A DNA stretch of 64,000 nt from the NCBI RefSeq assembly GCF_024733555.1, contig NZ_JANIOF010000001.1, forward strand, positions 186,001-250,000, written 5' to 3'. The DNA is from Paenibacillus sp. SC116. GTDB taxonomy: Bacteria > Bacillota > Bacilli > Paenibacillales > Paenibacillaceae. Both the position numbers and the translations under genes were made by a program. Positions within the stretch are counted from its first letter, which is position 1; each line of letters opens with the position of its first letter. Shown piece after piece: positions 9,557 through 18,283 of the stretch. The notes under the pieces were generated by a model. It saw only the letters and a program-made list of their open reading frames with translations, ran no database searches and was not told the origin of the DNA.

Positions 9557-9846
9557 TTTTTAAACGAGAGTCCACTTTCCTGCAAAGCAGCCCGTAGTGT
9601 AGGTAATGATGCTGGACCTATACCATGCAGCTTTAAAATTTCTTTCTCACTATGAGTGGATAGCTGCTGCAAAGTTGTTATCCCGTGGTGCTCCAATGCT
9701 CGTCTTGCAGGTGCGGAAAGAAGCGAAAGAAATCCGGATTCGGGTTTGCTTTCTTGCGCACAGATTGGGCATGTGGGGCAATCACTACTTTTATAATAAT
9801 TGTGTCCCTTGTCACAAGTTCTAAGTGTTTTCTTGGATGGCGCCAT
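9553..9846 (-). CDS. RNA polymerase alpha C-terminal-domain-like protein with zinc-ribbon N-terminus
   Basis: 97 residues in two parts. Residues about 11-30 form a small metal-binding knuckle (CDKGH, then CPTCPIC). Residues about 40-95 form a helix-hairpin-helix domain like the RNA polymerase alpha subunit C-terminal domain, with ARRALEHHGITTLQQLS and LKLHGIGPASLPTLRAAL. Such stand-alone alpha-CTD-like proteins are common in Bacillales and their role is unknown. DNA binding or polymerase contact is plausible from the fold. An AAAGGAG ribosome site precedes the ATG. It is transcribed convergently with the ferric-binding gene. Confidence 0.85.
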   Translation of the reverse strand: MAPSKKTLRTCDKGHNYYKSSDCPTCPICAQESKPESGFLSLLSAPARRALEHHGITTLQQLSTHSEKEILKLHGIGPASLPTLRAALQESGLSFKN

Positions 9847-10091
9847 ATTGAATATCTCCTTTTACATTCGTATCCACTGCAGCTAATTGTATGCTGATTT
9901 GTCTCCCAATGAGCCAATGATTCCTGTGCTTATTTTCACCCTTCCATTATAGAACGTACATTCGTAGATATCAAACCTACTTAACTATCGGAACATAACG
10001 CTTGCAAAAAGATTCGCATAGGGAGTAATTTTTTTGCTTTTCACACCATTTTCACATTTTCATTCGTTATAGTAACAGTAGAAATTGCAGA

Positions 10092-10114
10092 TGATTATCA
10101 TTATCAATGAGAAT
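10092..10114 (+). promoter_or_regulatory. Fur box upstream of the ferric-ion importer
   Basis: TGATTATCATTATCA (10092-10106) differs at one position from the 7-1-7 Fur repeat TGATAATNATTATCA. An overlapping ATTATCAATGAGAATTG extends the site, as in double-dimer Fur operators. It lies about 100 nt upstream of the substrate-binding gene start. No equally clear site precedes the two-component operon. The rest of the 369-nt gap between 9846 and 10216 shows no gene. Confidence 0.8.
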
Positions 10115-10215
10115 TGACTGAGAAAGATAGCAATAATGTTAGGAACGATGTGCTGGAATAATCAATCCAGCTTCATTCGATGAATGTAAGATACTGACTA
10201 GGGGGATCACTTGAA

Positions 10216-11310
10216 ATGAAAAAGAGAAACTTCAGAAAATCATTTATGCTGCTTACCATTGTCATGATTATGACTTTGTTGGCAGGTTGTGTTGGCGGTA
10301 ACAAGACTGCAGCGCCAGATGCTGGACAAGCAGCTAAAGAGCCAGCTAGCAAAACGAGCAACGAAGTAAATATTTATACAGCACGTCATTATGATGTAGA
10401 TGCTGAATTGTATGCGAAGTTCACTGAACAAACGGGTATCAAAGTTAATGTAATTGAAGGCAAAGCACCAGAACTTATCGAACGTTTGAAGCGTGAGGGT
10501 GCAAGCACACCAGCTGACTTGTTCATCACAGTGGATGGCGGTATCCTCAATACAGCGAAGACAGCAGATTTGCTGCAGCCGATCCAATCTGCGACGATTG
10601 ATACTCAAGTTCCTGCGGATATGCGTGATAAGGACAGCCAATGGGTAGGCTTGTCTACACGTGCACGTGTCATTGTATATGCAAAAGATCGTGTAAATCC
10701 AAGTGAATTGTCTACGTATGAAGATTTGGCAACAGATAAATGGAAAGGCAAGCTGCTCGTTCGTTCTTCAACGAATTTGTACAATCAATCTTTGCTAGCG
10801 TCTCTTATTTCTCTTAACGGTGAAGCAGAAGCTGAGAAATGGGCAGCTGGCATCGCAGCTAACTTAGCACGTGATCCTGAAGGCGGCGACCGCGATCAAG
10901 CGAAAGCAGTTGTAGCTGGTACAGGTGATGTTGCGATTATGAATACGTACTATGTAGGCCGTATGACTGTATCTGATGATCCAGAAGAAGTGAAAGTAGC
11001 AGAGAAAATCGGAGTATTCTTCCCGAACCAGCAAACGACGGGTACGCATCTGAACATCAGTGGCGCGGGACTTGTTAAACATAGCAAAAATAAAGACAAT
11101 GCATTGAAATTGATTGAATTCCTAACAGCTAAGGAAGCACAAACAGCGGTTTCCAAAGCAAACTTCGAATTCCCAGTAAACAAAGAGGCAGAAATGCCTG
11201 AATTGTTGAAGAGCTGGGGCACATTCAAGCATCAAGGTTTGGACTTTGCTGTGTATGGTGAACTAAATCCGAAAGCAGCTGAGATTGCGAATAAGGTTGG
11301 TTGGAAATAA
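10216..11310 (+). CDS. Ferric-ion ABC transporter substrate-binding lipoprotein (FutA/FbpA type)
   Basis: 364 residues with a clear type II signal peptide: charged KKRNFRK, a hydrophobic core and lipobox LAGC. The mature domain is the ferric FutA/IdiA fold, with IYTARHYDVD and NTYYVGR tyrosines as metal ligands and an EGGDRDQA segment also found in its paralogue at 8384. It delivers Fe(III) to the permease encoded next. Transcription should be Fur-repressed through the box at 10092. Its stop lies 2 nt before the permease ATG. Confidence 0.93.
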   Translation: MKKRNFRKSFMLLTIVMIMTLLAGCVGGNKTAAPDAGQAAKEPASKTSNEVNIYTARHYDVDAELYAKFTEQTGIKVNVIEGKAPELIERLKREGASTPADLFITVDGGILNTAKTADLLQPIQSATIDTQVPADMRDKDSQWVGLSTRARVIVYAKDRVNPSELSTYEDLATDKWKGKLLVRSSTNLYNQSLLASLISLNGEAEAEKWAAGIAANLARDPEGGDRDQAKAVVAGTGDVAIMNTYYVGRMTVSDDPEEVKVAEKIGVFFPNQQTTGTHLNISGAGLVKHSKNKDNALKLIEFLTAKEAQTAVSKANFEFPVNKEAEMPELLKSWGTFKHQGLDFAVYGELNPKAAEIANKVGWK

Positions 11311-11312
11311 AA

Positions 11313-12965
11313 ATGAACAAACGACGTCTCTTCATCAATGTGCGAAACAGAATGAATGCATGGACGATCGTTAGCTTAACAGGGGCAGCAGTTATTCTGC
11401 TGCCCATCCTGTATGTGATGTCTGGGTTGATTCGGCCAGCTAACGATAATTGGGAAACCGTAAAACAGTTCCTATTGACTGACTATGTCATAGGCTCTAT
11501 AAAACTGGTGCTATTCACCGGTTTTTTTGCTACGTCTATCGGTGTTGTGCTCGCTTGGCTTGTGGTTGGATATACGTTTCCGCTGCGAAAATGGTTCCGA
11601 TGGGCTTTGATGTTACCGTTAGCGGTGCCGCCTTATATCGCGGCCTATACCTATGCGACGATGACGAGCTATACAGGCTTTATTCAAGCAACACTGCGCA
11701 ATCAATTTGATATTCATGTAACTCCTGGCACGATAGAGGTCATGTCAACACGAGGGGCCGTGTTTATTTTAACGTTGTTCTTATTCCCTTATGTGTTTAT
11801 GATTGCAAAAATGTTTCTAGAGCGTCAGAGTGCGGTTTACATTGAAAATGCAAGACTGTTAGGACATAAACGACTATCCTTGTTCTTCAATGTCGTGCTT
11901 CCTATCTCACGTCCTGCTATTATTGCAGGCTTAATGCTGGTTGTCTTTGAAGTGCTGAGCGACTATGGCGTGGCGAACTATTTTGGTGTACAGACGTTGT
12001 CTACAGCCATTTTCCAGACGTGGTTCAGTATGTATGATGTTGACTCCGCGATGAAGCTAGCGGCATGGCTAATGGTTGTCATTATCGGGATATTCGTACT
12101 GGAGAGATATTTACGGCGCAATCAGCAGTACAATACGTCGATGAAGCAGAACAAACCGCTAACTCCGAAGCCTTTAAAGGGAGCGGCAGCATTTGGCGCC
12201 ACAGCCTTTTGTATCATCGTATTTTTGTTATCGTTTGTCATTCCAGTTGTGCAGTTAGTCGTATGGGCGACTTGGACGTATGAGAAAATGTGGACTGCCG
12301 ATCTGTTCGAATTGACGCTGAATAGCTTGAGTGGCGCTGCCATTGCTACATTTATCATCCTTACCTTTGCACTATTGTCGGCAAGAACGGTGAGAACGAT
12401 GGCTTCATGGCCGGCCTATTTGCTTACTAAATTGATGACAGTGGGATATGCGGTACCTGGTGCGATTATTGCAATAGGAGTGCTGGCTGTCTGTATCCAA
12501 TTCGATGAATGGTTAGCTTCCATTTATGCTTCTCTAGGTATGGGGGAGGGTGTACTTTGGTTAAGTACATCGCTATTTATGCTCATAGCCGGCTACGTGA
12601 TACGATTTATGGCAACAGGCTATAATGCGATCGAAACGGGCTATGACAAAATTCCGCGAACCTACTCGGAAGCGGCAAGAACGCTTGGACACGGGCCTGC
12701 GAGGACCTTTTTCAAGATCGAGCTACCATTGCTGAAAGGGTCAATTGTAACTGGATTCATCCTTACCTTTGTTGAAATTGTAAAAGAGCTACCGATAACG
12801 ATGCTGCTTCGGCCGTTTAACTTCAACACGCTGGCGGCAAGAACGTACCAATACGCCATTGATGAGCGAATTTATGAAGCAGCGCTGCCATCTTTGCTGC
12901 TGATCGGAATTAGTTTTATTTCTGTACTGTGTATCCTGAAGATTGAAAAGGAGAAGATGAGATGA
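11313..12965 (+). CDS. Ferric-ion ABC transporter fused permease (FbpB type)
   Basis: 550 residues with two sets of about six membrane helices, each carrying a cytoplasmic EAA loop: IENARLLGH...LPISRP in the first half and EAARTLGHG...LPLLKGS in the second. This internally duplicated layout is characteristic of FbpB/FutB/AfuB iron permeases. An in-frame TTG at 11301 would overlap the upstream stop. The ATG at 11313 is more likely, although the nearest AAGG is rather distant, suggesting coupled translation. The gene overlaps the ATPase start by ATGA. Confidence 0.92.
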   Translation: MNKRRLFINVRNRMNAWTIVSLTGAAVILLPILYVMSGLIRPANDNWETVKQFLLTDYVIGSIKLVLFTGFFATSIGVVLAWLVVGYTFPLRKWFRWALMLPLAVPPYIAAYTYATMTSYTGFIQATLRNQFDIHVTPGTIEVMSTRGAVFILTLFLFPYVFMIAKMFLERQSAVYIENARLLGHKRLSLFFNVVLPISRPAIIAGLMLVVFEVLSDYGVANYFGVQTLSTAIFQTWFSMYDVDSAMKLAAWLMVVIIGIFVLERYLRRNQQYNTSMKQNKPLTPKPLKGAAAFGATAFCIIVFLLSFVIPVVQLVVWATWTYEKMWTADLFELTLNSLSGAAIATFIILTFALLSARTVRTMASWPAYLLTKLMTVGYAVPGAIIAIGVLAVCIQFDEWLASIYASLGMGEGVLWLSTSLFMLIAGYVIRFMATGYNAIETGYDKIPRTYSEAARTLGHGPARTFFKIELPLLKGSIVTGFILTFVEIVKELPITMLLRPFNFNTLAARTYQYAIDERIYEAALPSLLLIGISFISVLCILKIEKEKMR

Positions 12966-13630
12966 CGTTTGTGTCTATTAAAAACTTAACCTTCCGTTAT
13001 AGTAAAAGGCAGATGCCGATTATCGATAATCTCTCCTTTGCGATTAATAAGGGAGAAATCGTAGGCATTGTGGGTGCAAGTGGCAGTGGAAAAAGCACTT
13101 TACTGCGTATTATTGCAGGATTGGAGCAGCCCGAGAAGGGGATAATTGAGGTCGATCATAAAGTGATGATGGATGATAGATGTTGGGTGGAAACGGAGCA
13201 GCGTGGTGTAGGTATGGTGTTTCAAGATTATGCGCTTTTTCCACATCTGAATGTGGCTGACAACATCGCGTTTGGGCTTCATAAGCTGAAGCGCTCAGAA
13301 CGCAAGGAGCAGCTGCGTGAAATGCTTGAGCTGGTTCAGATGACGGAGTATGCGAAGCGATTTCCTCATGAGCTGAGCGGTGGACAGCAGCAGCGTGTCG
13401 CGATGGCTCGTGCTCTTGCGCCTAAGCCATCTATTTTGCTTATGGACGAGCCGTTTAGTAATTTGGATGCTCACTTGAAAGCTGGAATTCGAACAGAGCT
13501 GCTTCAAATTTTGCGAAAGGCAGGAATCACTTGCTTGTTCGTTTCTCATGATCAAGCTGATATTGAAGCTATTTGCGAGCGGGAGTTTTGTATTGTAGCA
13601 AATAGTAAGAACAATAGCTGCTGGTGTTGA
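12962..13630 (+). CDS. Ferric-ion ABC transporter ATPase (FbpC type), short C-terminus
   Basis: 222 residues containing all ATPase motifs: Walker A GASGSGKST, Q-loop VFQDYALF, signature LSGGQQQR, Walker B LLMDEP, D-loop and H-loop SHD. FbpC-type subunits normally continue for another 100 or more residues with a regulatory/TOBE domain. This protein ends about 25 residues after the H-loop in an unusual NSKNNSCWC tail. Reading the following bases in the other frames gave no recognisable continuation. It may be a functional short ATPase or a truncated gene. Operon position with permease and binding protein makes the role clear. A terminator follows at 13655. Confidence 0.88.
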   Translation: MTFVSIKNLTFRYSKRQMPIIDNLSFAINKGEIVGIVGASGSGKSTLLRIIAGLEQPEKGIIEVDHKVMMDDRCWVETEQRGVGMVFQDYALFPHLNVADNIAFGLHKLKRSERKEQLREMLELVQMTEYAKRFPHELSGGQQQRVAMARALAPKPSILLMDEPFSNLDAHLKAGIRTELLQILRKAGITCLFVSHDQADIEAICEREFCIVANSKNNSCWC

Positions 13631-13654
13631 TGATTGTATCTAGAGATGTTTGTG

Positions 13655-13692
13655 GCCGATCGAGGGTGTATGAGCCTTCGATTGGCTTTTTT
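13655..13692 (+). terminator. Rho-independent terminator of the ferric-ion importer operon
   Basis: GGCCGATCGAGGG pairs with CCTTCGATTGGC (with G-U pairs) around an 8-nt loop, followed by CTTTTTTTG. Confidence 0.85.
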
Positions 13693-13707
13693 TGTTCATA
13701 TCTATCT

Positions 13708-13745
13708 TTAACAAACCTTTACATTATTTTAACATAACCTTAATT
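13708..13745 (+). promoter_or_regulatory. Probable PhoP (Pho) box
   Basis: Direct repeats TTAACA (13708), TTTACA (13718), TTAACA (13729) and a weaker TTAATT (13740) are spaced 10-11 bp apart and end at the -35 of the next promoter. PhoP of Bacillus binds repeats of TT(A/T/C)ACA with about 5-nt spacers, so phosphate-starvation activation of the gene at 13812 is predicted. Confidence 0.6.
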
Positions 13746-13772
13746 GTTTTCTAGAAAAAGTAAGTTTACAAT
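13744..13772 (+). promoter_or_regulatory. Putative sigma-A promoter of the crystallin-like gene
   Basis: TTGTTT (13744-13749), a 17-nt spacer and TACAAT (13767-13772). The start codon is 40 nt downstream, with AAAGGTG as ribosome site. Confidence 0.6.
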
Positions 13773-13811
13773 TACAGATGTAATAATAAAACTTAGAAAG
13801 GTGTTGTAAGG

Positions 13812-14405
13812 ATGATGAAAATGATCAAGGCATTATTGAAAGGTATCATTTGTTCTTCTCTTATGTTGACACTTGCTGCCACTTCTGTATCAGCACTTCC
13901 GAAAGAATCAACTACTCCTACAGCTAAGAGCACGAATTCGCATATCATTTTTAATGGTGTGTCTATTAGTTCTTCGGATGCAACCAAGTACAAGGCTGCA
14001 CTTGCACAAGTAAGGCACACTGTCGTCGAGAGTGATGGTGAAACATACGGATATGCAAATAAAGTAGATGCAGATAAGCACATCGAACGTCTTAATGAAG
14101 AACCTCGTGTTCAATTCATGCCACCACATGATAGATCTAAATTTTATGACCTAATCAACCTTGGCGGAGATGTTTTAGAAGTCCGTCAGGGTAATCATTC
14201 CACAGATCTAGGTGTTTGGAGTGACAAAATTTCGTCTGTAAAAGTAACAACTGGCTACAACGGACTTCGTTTATTCGAGCATGAAAATTACCATGGCAGT
14301 TCGATCTACTTACAAAAAGACAAGACCTATTCTAACTTAGGCGATCATTTCTTATGGCCAAACAAAACGTGGGACAATCAAGCGAGCAGTTTACAATTCC
14401 AGTAA
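13812..14405 (+). CDS. Secreted beta/gamma-crystallin-like protein
   Basis: 197 residues with a Sec signal peptide (cleavage probably after SVSA, about residue 29). The mature N-terminal half (about 30-110) is unrecognised. The C-terminal half looks like a beta/gamma-crystallin domain: LRLFEHENYHGSS, then YLQKDKTYSNLG and DNQASSLQ, the Greek-key Y/FxxxxFxG-type and SSL signatures. Such domains in bacteria often bind Ca2+ and act as extracellular or matrix proteins. It is a monocistronic gene between two terminators with a Pho-box-like promoter. The function is otherwise unknown. Confidence 0.72.
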   Translation: MMKMIKALLKGIICSSLMLTLAATSVSALPKESTTPTAKSTNSHIIFNGVSISSSDATKYKAALAQVRHTVVESDGETYGYANKVDADKHIERLNEEPRVQFMPPHDRSKFYDLINLGGDVLEVRQGNHSTDLGVWSDKISSVKVTTGYNGLRLFEHENYHGSSIYLQKDKTYSNLGDHFLWPNKTWDNQASSLQFQ

Positions 14406-14466
14406 TTCCAGTAATAAGCGTGTAGTATTTAGCAGAGGTCAGTATCCAGTTTACTTTTCAGGGGTA

Positions 14467-14502
14467 AGCCAGTTGGATGATATTCATTCAGCTGGCTTTT
14501 TG
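14467..14502 (+). terminator. Rho-independent terminator
   Basis: AAGCCAGTTG pairs with CAGCTGGCTT around a 12-nt loop, followed by TTTT. It ends the crystallin-like transcript. Confidence 0.75.
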
Positions 14503-14618
14503 GCATTAATCTTATAATGAACTTCTTATCCGCCAGTTGGAATGTTCATTCTTCCTGTTTAGAGCTTGAAAGTGTTATGATGTTATTGACTATCTCATCA
14601 TTTGGGAGGCATTTCATT

Positions 14619-15521
14619 ATGAAAATTGGAGTTATCGGTATTGGTGATATTGCGAAGAAAGCGTACTTGCCCATTCTAGGAACGCGAGCGGATGTGGAAT
14701 TGTCAATTGCTAGTCGCAATCAAGAGGTTGTAACTCAAGTTGCGCAGCAATATCGGGTTGCACATCAGTGTGCTTCTGTACAAGAACTGATTGCTACGAA
14801 GATTGAAGCAGCATTCGTCCATGCGGCTACTGAAGCCCATCCGATTATCGTCCGTGAGCTTATCGAAGCAGGTGTTCACGTATTTGTAGACAAGCCGATT
14901 GCGTATACACTTCGTGAAACGGAAGAGATTGTATCATTAGCTGGGCGACGTGGTGTTGGAATAATGGTAGGCTTCAATCGTCGATTTGCTCCGATGTATC
15001 GGAATTTGAAGACAGAAATACACCATCCAGAGACCATTTTGTTGCAGAAAAATAGAACGGGCCCATTGTCAGATATTAGAACAACAATTTTGGATGATTA
15101 TATCCATGTCGTGGATACGCTGCTCGCATATGTGGGTGATTCAAAGCTGGATATAAATGTGCAAGCTAAAATTGAAGAAGATCTGCTGCACTATGTCATT
15201 TTGAATGTAGCGTCAGAGAGCACTACGGCTATTGGCATGATGCATCGTCAGACAGGTGTTACAGAAGAACGTCTTGAGATCATGGGAAATCAAAAGAAGT
15301 TTGTAATCAACAACATGGTGCACACGACCGCATTTGTAAATCAGACTGAACAGCACCAGCCTTTCGGTGATTGGACGACAACGTTGTATCGGAGAGGTTT
15401 TGTCGATATGATTGATCATTTTATTACTTGTGTTAGAAATGGACAAGAATTTGAAACGAGTGGAGAACGTTCTTTACGTACACACGAGCTGTGCGAGAAG
15501 ATCGTTTTGGATCTTTCATAG
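14619..15521 (+). CDS. Gfo/Idh/MocA-family NAD(P)-dependent oxidoreductase
   Basis: 300 residues. The start at 14619 follows GGGAGG and begins directly with the Rossmann motif GVIGIGDIA (residues about 3-11); an upstream in-frame ATG at 14517 would add an unlikely extension. The catalytic-lysine segment HVFVDKPIA (EKP-like) follows at about residue 90, and the C-terminal alpha/beta domain is typical. Family members oxidise or reduce sugars, inositols or biliverdin-like substrates with NAD(P). The substrate cannot be inferred. The gene is 40 nt before the GtrA-family gene, so the two may be co-transcribed. Confidence 0.85.
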   Translation: MKIGVIGIGDIAKKAYLPILGTRADVELSIASRNQEVVTQVAQQYRVAHQCASVQELIATKIEAAFVHAATEAHPIIVRELIEAGVHVFVDKPIAYTLRETEEIVSLAGRRGVGIMVGFNRRFAPMYRNLKTEIHHPETILLQKNRTGPLSDIRTTILDDYIHVVDTLLAYVGDSKLDINVQAKIEEDLLHYVILNVASESTTAIGMMHRQTGVTEERLEIMGNQKKFVINNMVHTTAFVNQTEQHQPFGDWTTTLYRRGFVDMIDHFITCVRNGQEFETSGERSLRTHELCEKIVLDLS

Positions 15522-15561
15522 ATCCATTTGCAGAGTTAATAAGCAGGAGTAGGTTACAAAT

Positions 15562-15999
15562 ATGGTGAAATCATTTTTTCAGAAGTTTATGTTTGCCAGA
15601 TTTCTAGTAGTTGGTGTAATGAATACGATAGTTGGCCTAACGTCTATCTATATCTTTTTTAATGTCGTATCCTTGAATTACTGGGCTTCTACAGCAATAG
15701 GAAATGTAATAGGTGGCATTTGCAGCTATATTTTAAATAAGAAATATACATTTCAAGTGAAGTCATCCACGCCGAGTTTCTCAACGGCTATCAAGTTTAT
15801 TGGTGTTAATATCGTAGCTTATTTCACGGCCTATTATATAGGGTATTGGATTATCACAATGGCAGAGAGCTTTGAGCAGTATATGTCGCCACTGCTGTAT
15901 GAGAACCTTTCTATATTAATAGCTTCGGGCCTATTCACGATATTTAATTATGTTGGCCATAAATATATAACCTTTGCGAATCGAAGTACGCCATTGTAA
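15562..15999 (+). CDS. GtrA-family membrane protein
   Basis: 145 residues with four predicted membrane helices and the GtrA signature: FLVVGVMNTIVG at the start, LNKKYTF after helix 2 and a terminal FNYVGHKYITF. GtrA proteins are thought to help flip polyprenyl-phosphate-linked sugars for surface glycan modification. A GtrB-like glycosyltransferase lies at 17252, so a GtrA/GtrB pair separated by one gene is possible. Confidence 0.88.
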   Translation: MVKSFFQKFMFARFLVVGVMNTIVGLTSIYIFFNVVSLNYWASTAIGNVIGGICSYILNKKYTFQVKSSTPSFSTAIKFIGVNIVAYFTAYYIGYWIITMAESFEQYMSPLLYENLSILIASGLFTIFNYVGHKYITFANRSTPL

Positions 16000-16119
16000 C
16001 TACTATGTGCTGTTCAAAGCATACAATGATTAATACCATTTATTTCAATTATTAAAATAACCTTAAGTCCCATGCGTTTTAAAATGAATCGGTTAACATG
16101 TTGGGAGGGTTAAGTCACC

Positions 16120-16830
16120 TTGAATAATTCAATATGGATAATAGTAGGGATTGCGCAGTTATGCACGATTGGTACTGCAGCGTTTCGAGCTTCACAAGAC
16201 GTTTCGGGGCAGCGCAAGTTCCCGAAGATGCTCTGTATGTTGTTTAGCAGCCTGCTCGTTATTACCTCATGGCTCGTAGCTGCATCGGCAGATTTTGCTA
16301 CTCCTTATGTATGGCTGGCTGCCGGGATGTCACTTTCATTCATCGGAGATTTATCGATGGCTGCTTTGTTGCCATGGCGCCAACCGATTATTGGGGGCAT
16401 GATCACATTTGGTCTTGGACATCTATGCTACATGATTTCCTTTACTCGAATTGCTGATTCCACTGGCTCTACCATTTATAATGAGGCGTTTATCGTAAGT
16501 GCAGTGGTTCTCATTGTTACGCAATTATACGTATGGAGACGTATTCTGAATGTACCTACACAACCGCGAGCTATTGTGAATGGAGCAGCGGTCTATGGAC
16601 TGCTTGTCGGTTTCACGGCAGTATATGCGGCGGGCTTGTGGCAGGCAGTAGGAGGTCTGTGGCTGATTCCGCTCGTAGGTGGCTTGTTATTTGTATGGTC
16701 TGACTTCTTAATTGGATGGTTCGATATCGGTGGGAGAAAATTGAGAAATCCTCGTTTATGGATATGGATTACATACGGGATCGCTCAAATTTGTATCGTG
16801 TATGCACCACTCGTGCACCTGTTGCAATAA
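16120..16830 (+). CDS. YhhN-family membrane protein (lysoplasmalogenase-like)
   Basis: 236 residues, about eight membrane helices. The motifs SFIGDLSMAALL and TFGLGHLCYMISF correspond to the conserved acidic and His/Tyr blocks of the YhhN/TMEM86 family, some members of which hydrolyse lysoplasmalogens. The start codon is TTG, chosen because GGGAGGG sits 9 nt upstream. It stands alone and is followed by a terminator. The function in this organism is uncertain. Confidence 0.8.
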   Translation: MNNSIWIIVGIAQLCTIGTAAFRASQDVSGQRKFPKMLCMLFSSLLVITSWLVAASADFATPYVWLAAGMSLSFIGDLSMAALLPWRQPIIGGMITFGLGHLCYMISFTRIADSTGSTIYNEAFIVSAVVLIVTQLYVWRRILNVPTQPRAIVNGAAVYGLLVGFTAVYAAGLWQAVGGLWLIPLVGGLLFVWSDFLIGWFDIGGRKLRNPRLWIWITYGIAQICIVYAPLVHLLQ

Positions 16831-16905
16831 CGGGTGCTGCTACTTATGTTTTGTTATCGATATCTTGTCCGAGGATAAACGATCACTGGAAACCATTATT
16901 TTATA

Positions 16906-16949
16906 GAGAGGCTTTCCATCTTCAATAGAAGTGGAGAGCCTTCATTTTT
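16906..16949 (+). terminator. Rho-independent terminator
   Basis: GAGGCTTTCCATCTT pairs with AAGTGGAGAGCCTTC, followed by a T run. The remaining 300 nt to the exopolysaccharide operon start (17252) hold no gene. I looked for a c-di-GMP riboswitch there and did not find its conserved core. Confidence 0.75.
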
Positions 16950-17251
16950 GGATATATACAAGGGAAGAACGGCGCAGCAATAGGCTTAAGCTCACGTTAC
17001 AGGTATTACCTTTTATTTTCTGATTCGAATTGGACTACAATGGGTACATCATTTTGTTCAGAAATTGTTAAGTCTACAGAACTATAATGAGAGGATTATA
17101 CATTATTTATCCTTGATCATTTTCACATAATTGCTGATAATCATAGGTATAAAGCATTATTTTTGTAATTATGAAGGCATGACGAAAAGCTGAACTTACC
17201 CAGATCGTGAGTCCAGATTCATATTTTTATAAGGATGAGAGGAGTAATAAC

Positions 17252-18232
17252 GTGAAACTTATATCTGTCGTGATACCTGCTTATTACGAAGAGGAAGTTA
17301 TTGAACATTGTTATGAAACATTGACGGAAGTAATGAGTCATACGAACTATACTTATGAACTTATTTTTGTCAATGATGGGAGTCAAGATCGTACATTTGA
17401 AAAATTAACTCGTATAGCCAGTAACGACTATAACGTAAAGATTATCGACTTCGCAAGAAACTTCGGGCATCAGGCGGCGGTAACTGCAGGGATTTCTAAG
17501 GCTAACGGTGACGCAGTTGTTATTATTGATGCGGACTTGCAAGATCCTCCTGAAGTCATTGTAAGCATGCTCGCGAAGTGGGAGGAAGGTTATGATATCG
17601 TCTACGGCAAACGGAAGAAACGCGAGGGAGAAACGTGGTTCAAGCTCGTAACGGCAAAATACTTCTATAGATTCCTCAATTACATGTCGGATGTAGATAT
17701 TCCAAAAGACACAGGCGACTTCAGACTGATTGATAGCAAAGTGGCTCATATATTCAACCGCATGTCGGAGAAAAACCGCTTTATTCGCGGGATGATAAGC
17801 TGGATTGGATTTAAACAAACGTATGTAGAGTATGATCGGAATGAACGATTTGCTGGGGAAACCAAATACCCGCTTCGGAAGATGATTAGATTCGCAACGG
17901 ACGGCATTGTTTCATTCTCCTCGAAGCCGCTGAAATATATTATGCGTATTGGTTTCGTTACTGTTATACTGGCACTCGGTCTTTTAATTTATTCTGTATG
18001 TGCTAAGCTGCTAGGTTCTCCAACAGAGCCAGGATGGACTTCGATTATGGTAGCTATTACATTGTTCAGTGGCGTACAGATGCTTTCTCTAGGTATTATT
18101 GGAGAATATATCGCCAGAATATATGACGAAAGCAAGAATAGGCCTCTGTATATTGTGCAGAATGAAGTCAACTTTGAGCAAATGCAACCATCCAACAGGA
18201 CTAAGGATACGAAGGTTTCCTCTATTATGTAG
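17252..18232 (+). CDS. GT2 glycosyltransferase, DPM1/GtrB-like, with C-terminal membrane helices
   Basis: 326 residues starting at GTG 17252, which has GAGAGGAG 7 nt upstream; the longer reading from 17207 lacks this. The N-terminal GT-A domain shows SVVIPAYYEEEV, FVNDGSQD and the metal-binding DADLQDPPE. The family-typical DTGDFRLID and a KYPLRKM stretch precede two C-terminal membrane helices (about 230-300). GtrB/ArnC-like enzymes transfer a sugar from a nucleotide donor to polyprenyl phosphate. It is the first gene of a seven-gene exopolysaccharide operon and may supply a lipid-linked sugar to the GT-C-like protein at 19463 (inference). Confidence 0.92.
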   Translation: MKLISVVIPAYYEEEVIEHCYETLTEVMSHTNYTYELIFVNDGSQDRTFEKLTRIASNDYNVKIIDFARNFGHQAAVTAGISKANGDAVVIIDADLQDPPEVIVSMLAKWEEGYDIVYGKRKKREGETWFKLVTAKYFYRFLNYMSDVDIPKDTGDFRLIDSKVAHIFNRMSEKNRFIRGMISWIGFKQTYVEYDRNERFAGETKYPLRKMIRFATDGIVSFSSKPLKYIMRIGFVTVILALGLLIYSVCAKLLGSPTEPGWTSIMVAITLFSGVQMLSLGIIGEYIARIYDESKNRPLYIVQNEVNFEQMQPSNRTKDTKVSSIM

Positions 18233-18283
18233 GTGAAGCACTCAATGATTCCTTTTTGAATCACGAAGGTGAGGTTTAATGGG

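Noticed and set aside
16950..17251. Possible c-di-GMP riboswitch upstream of the EPS operon
   Set aside because: The conserved core and pairing elements of the known riboswitch classes were not found.
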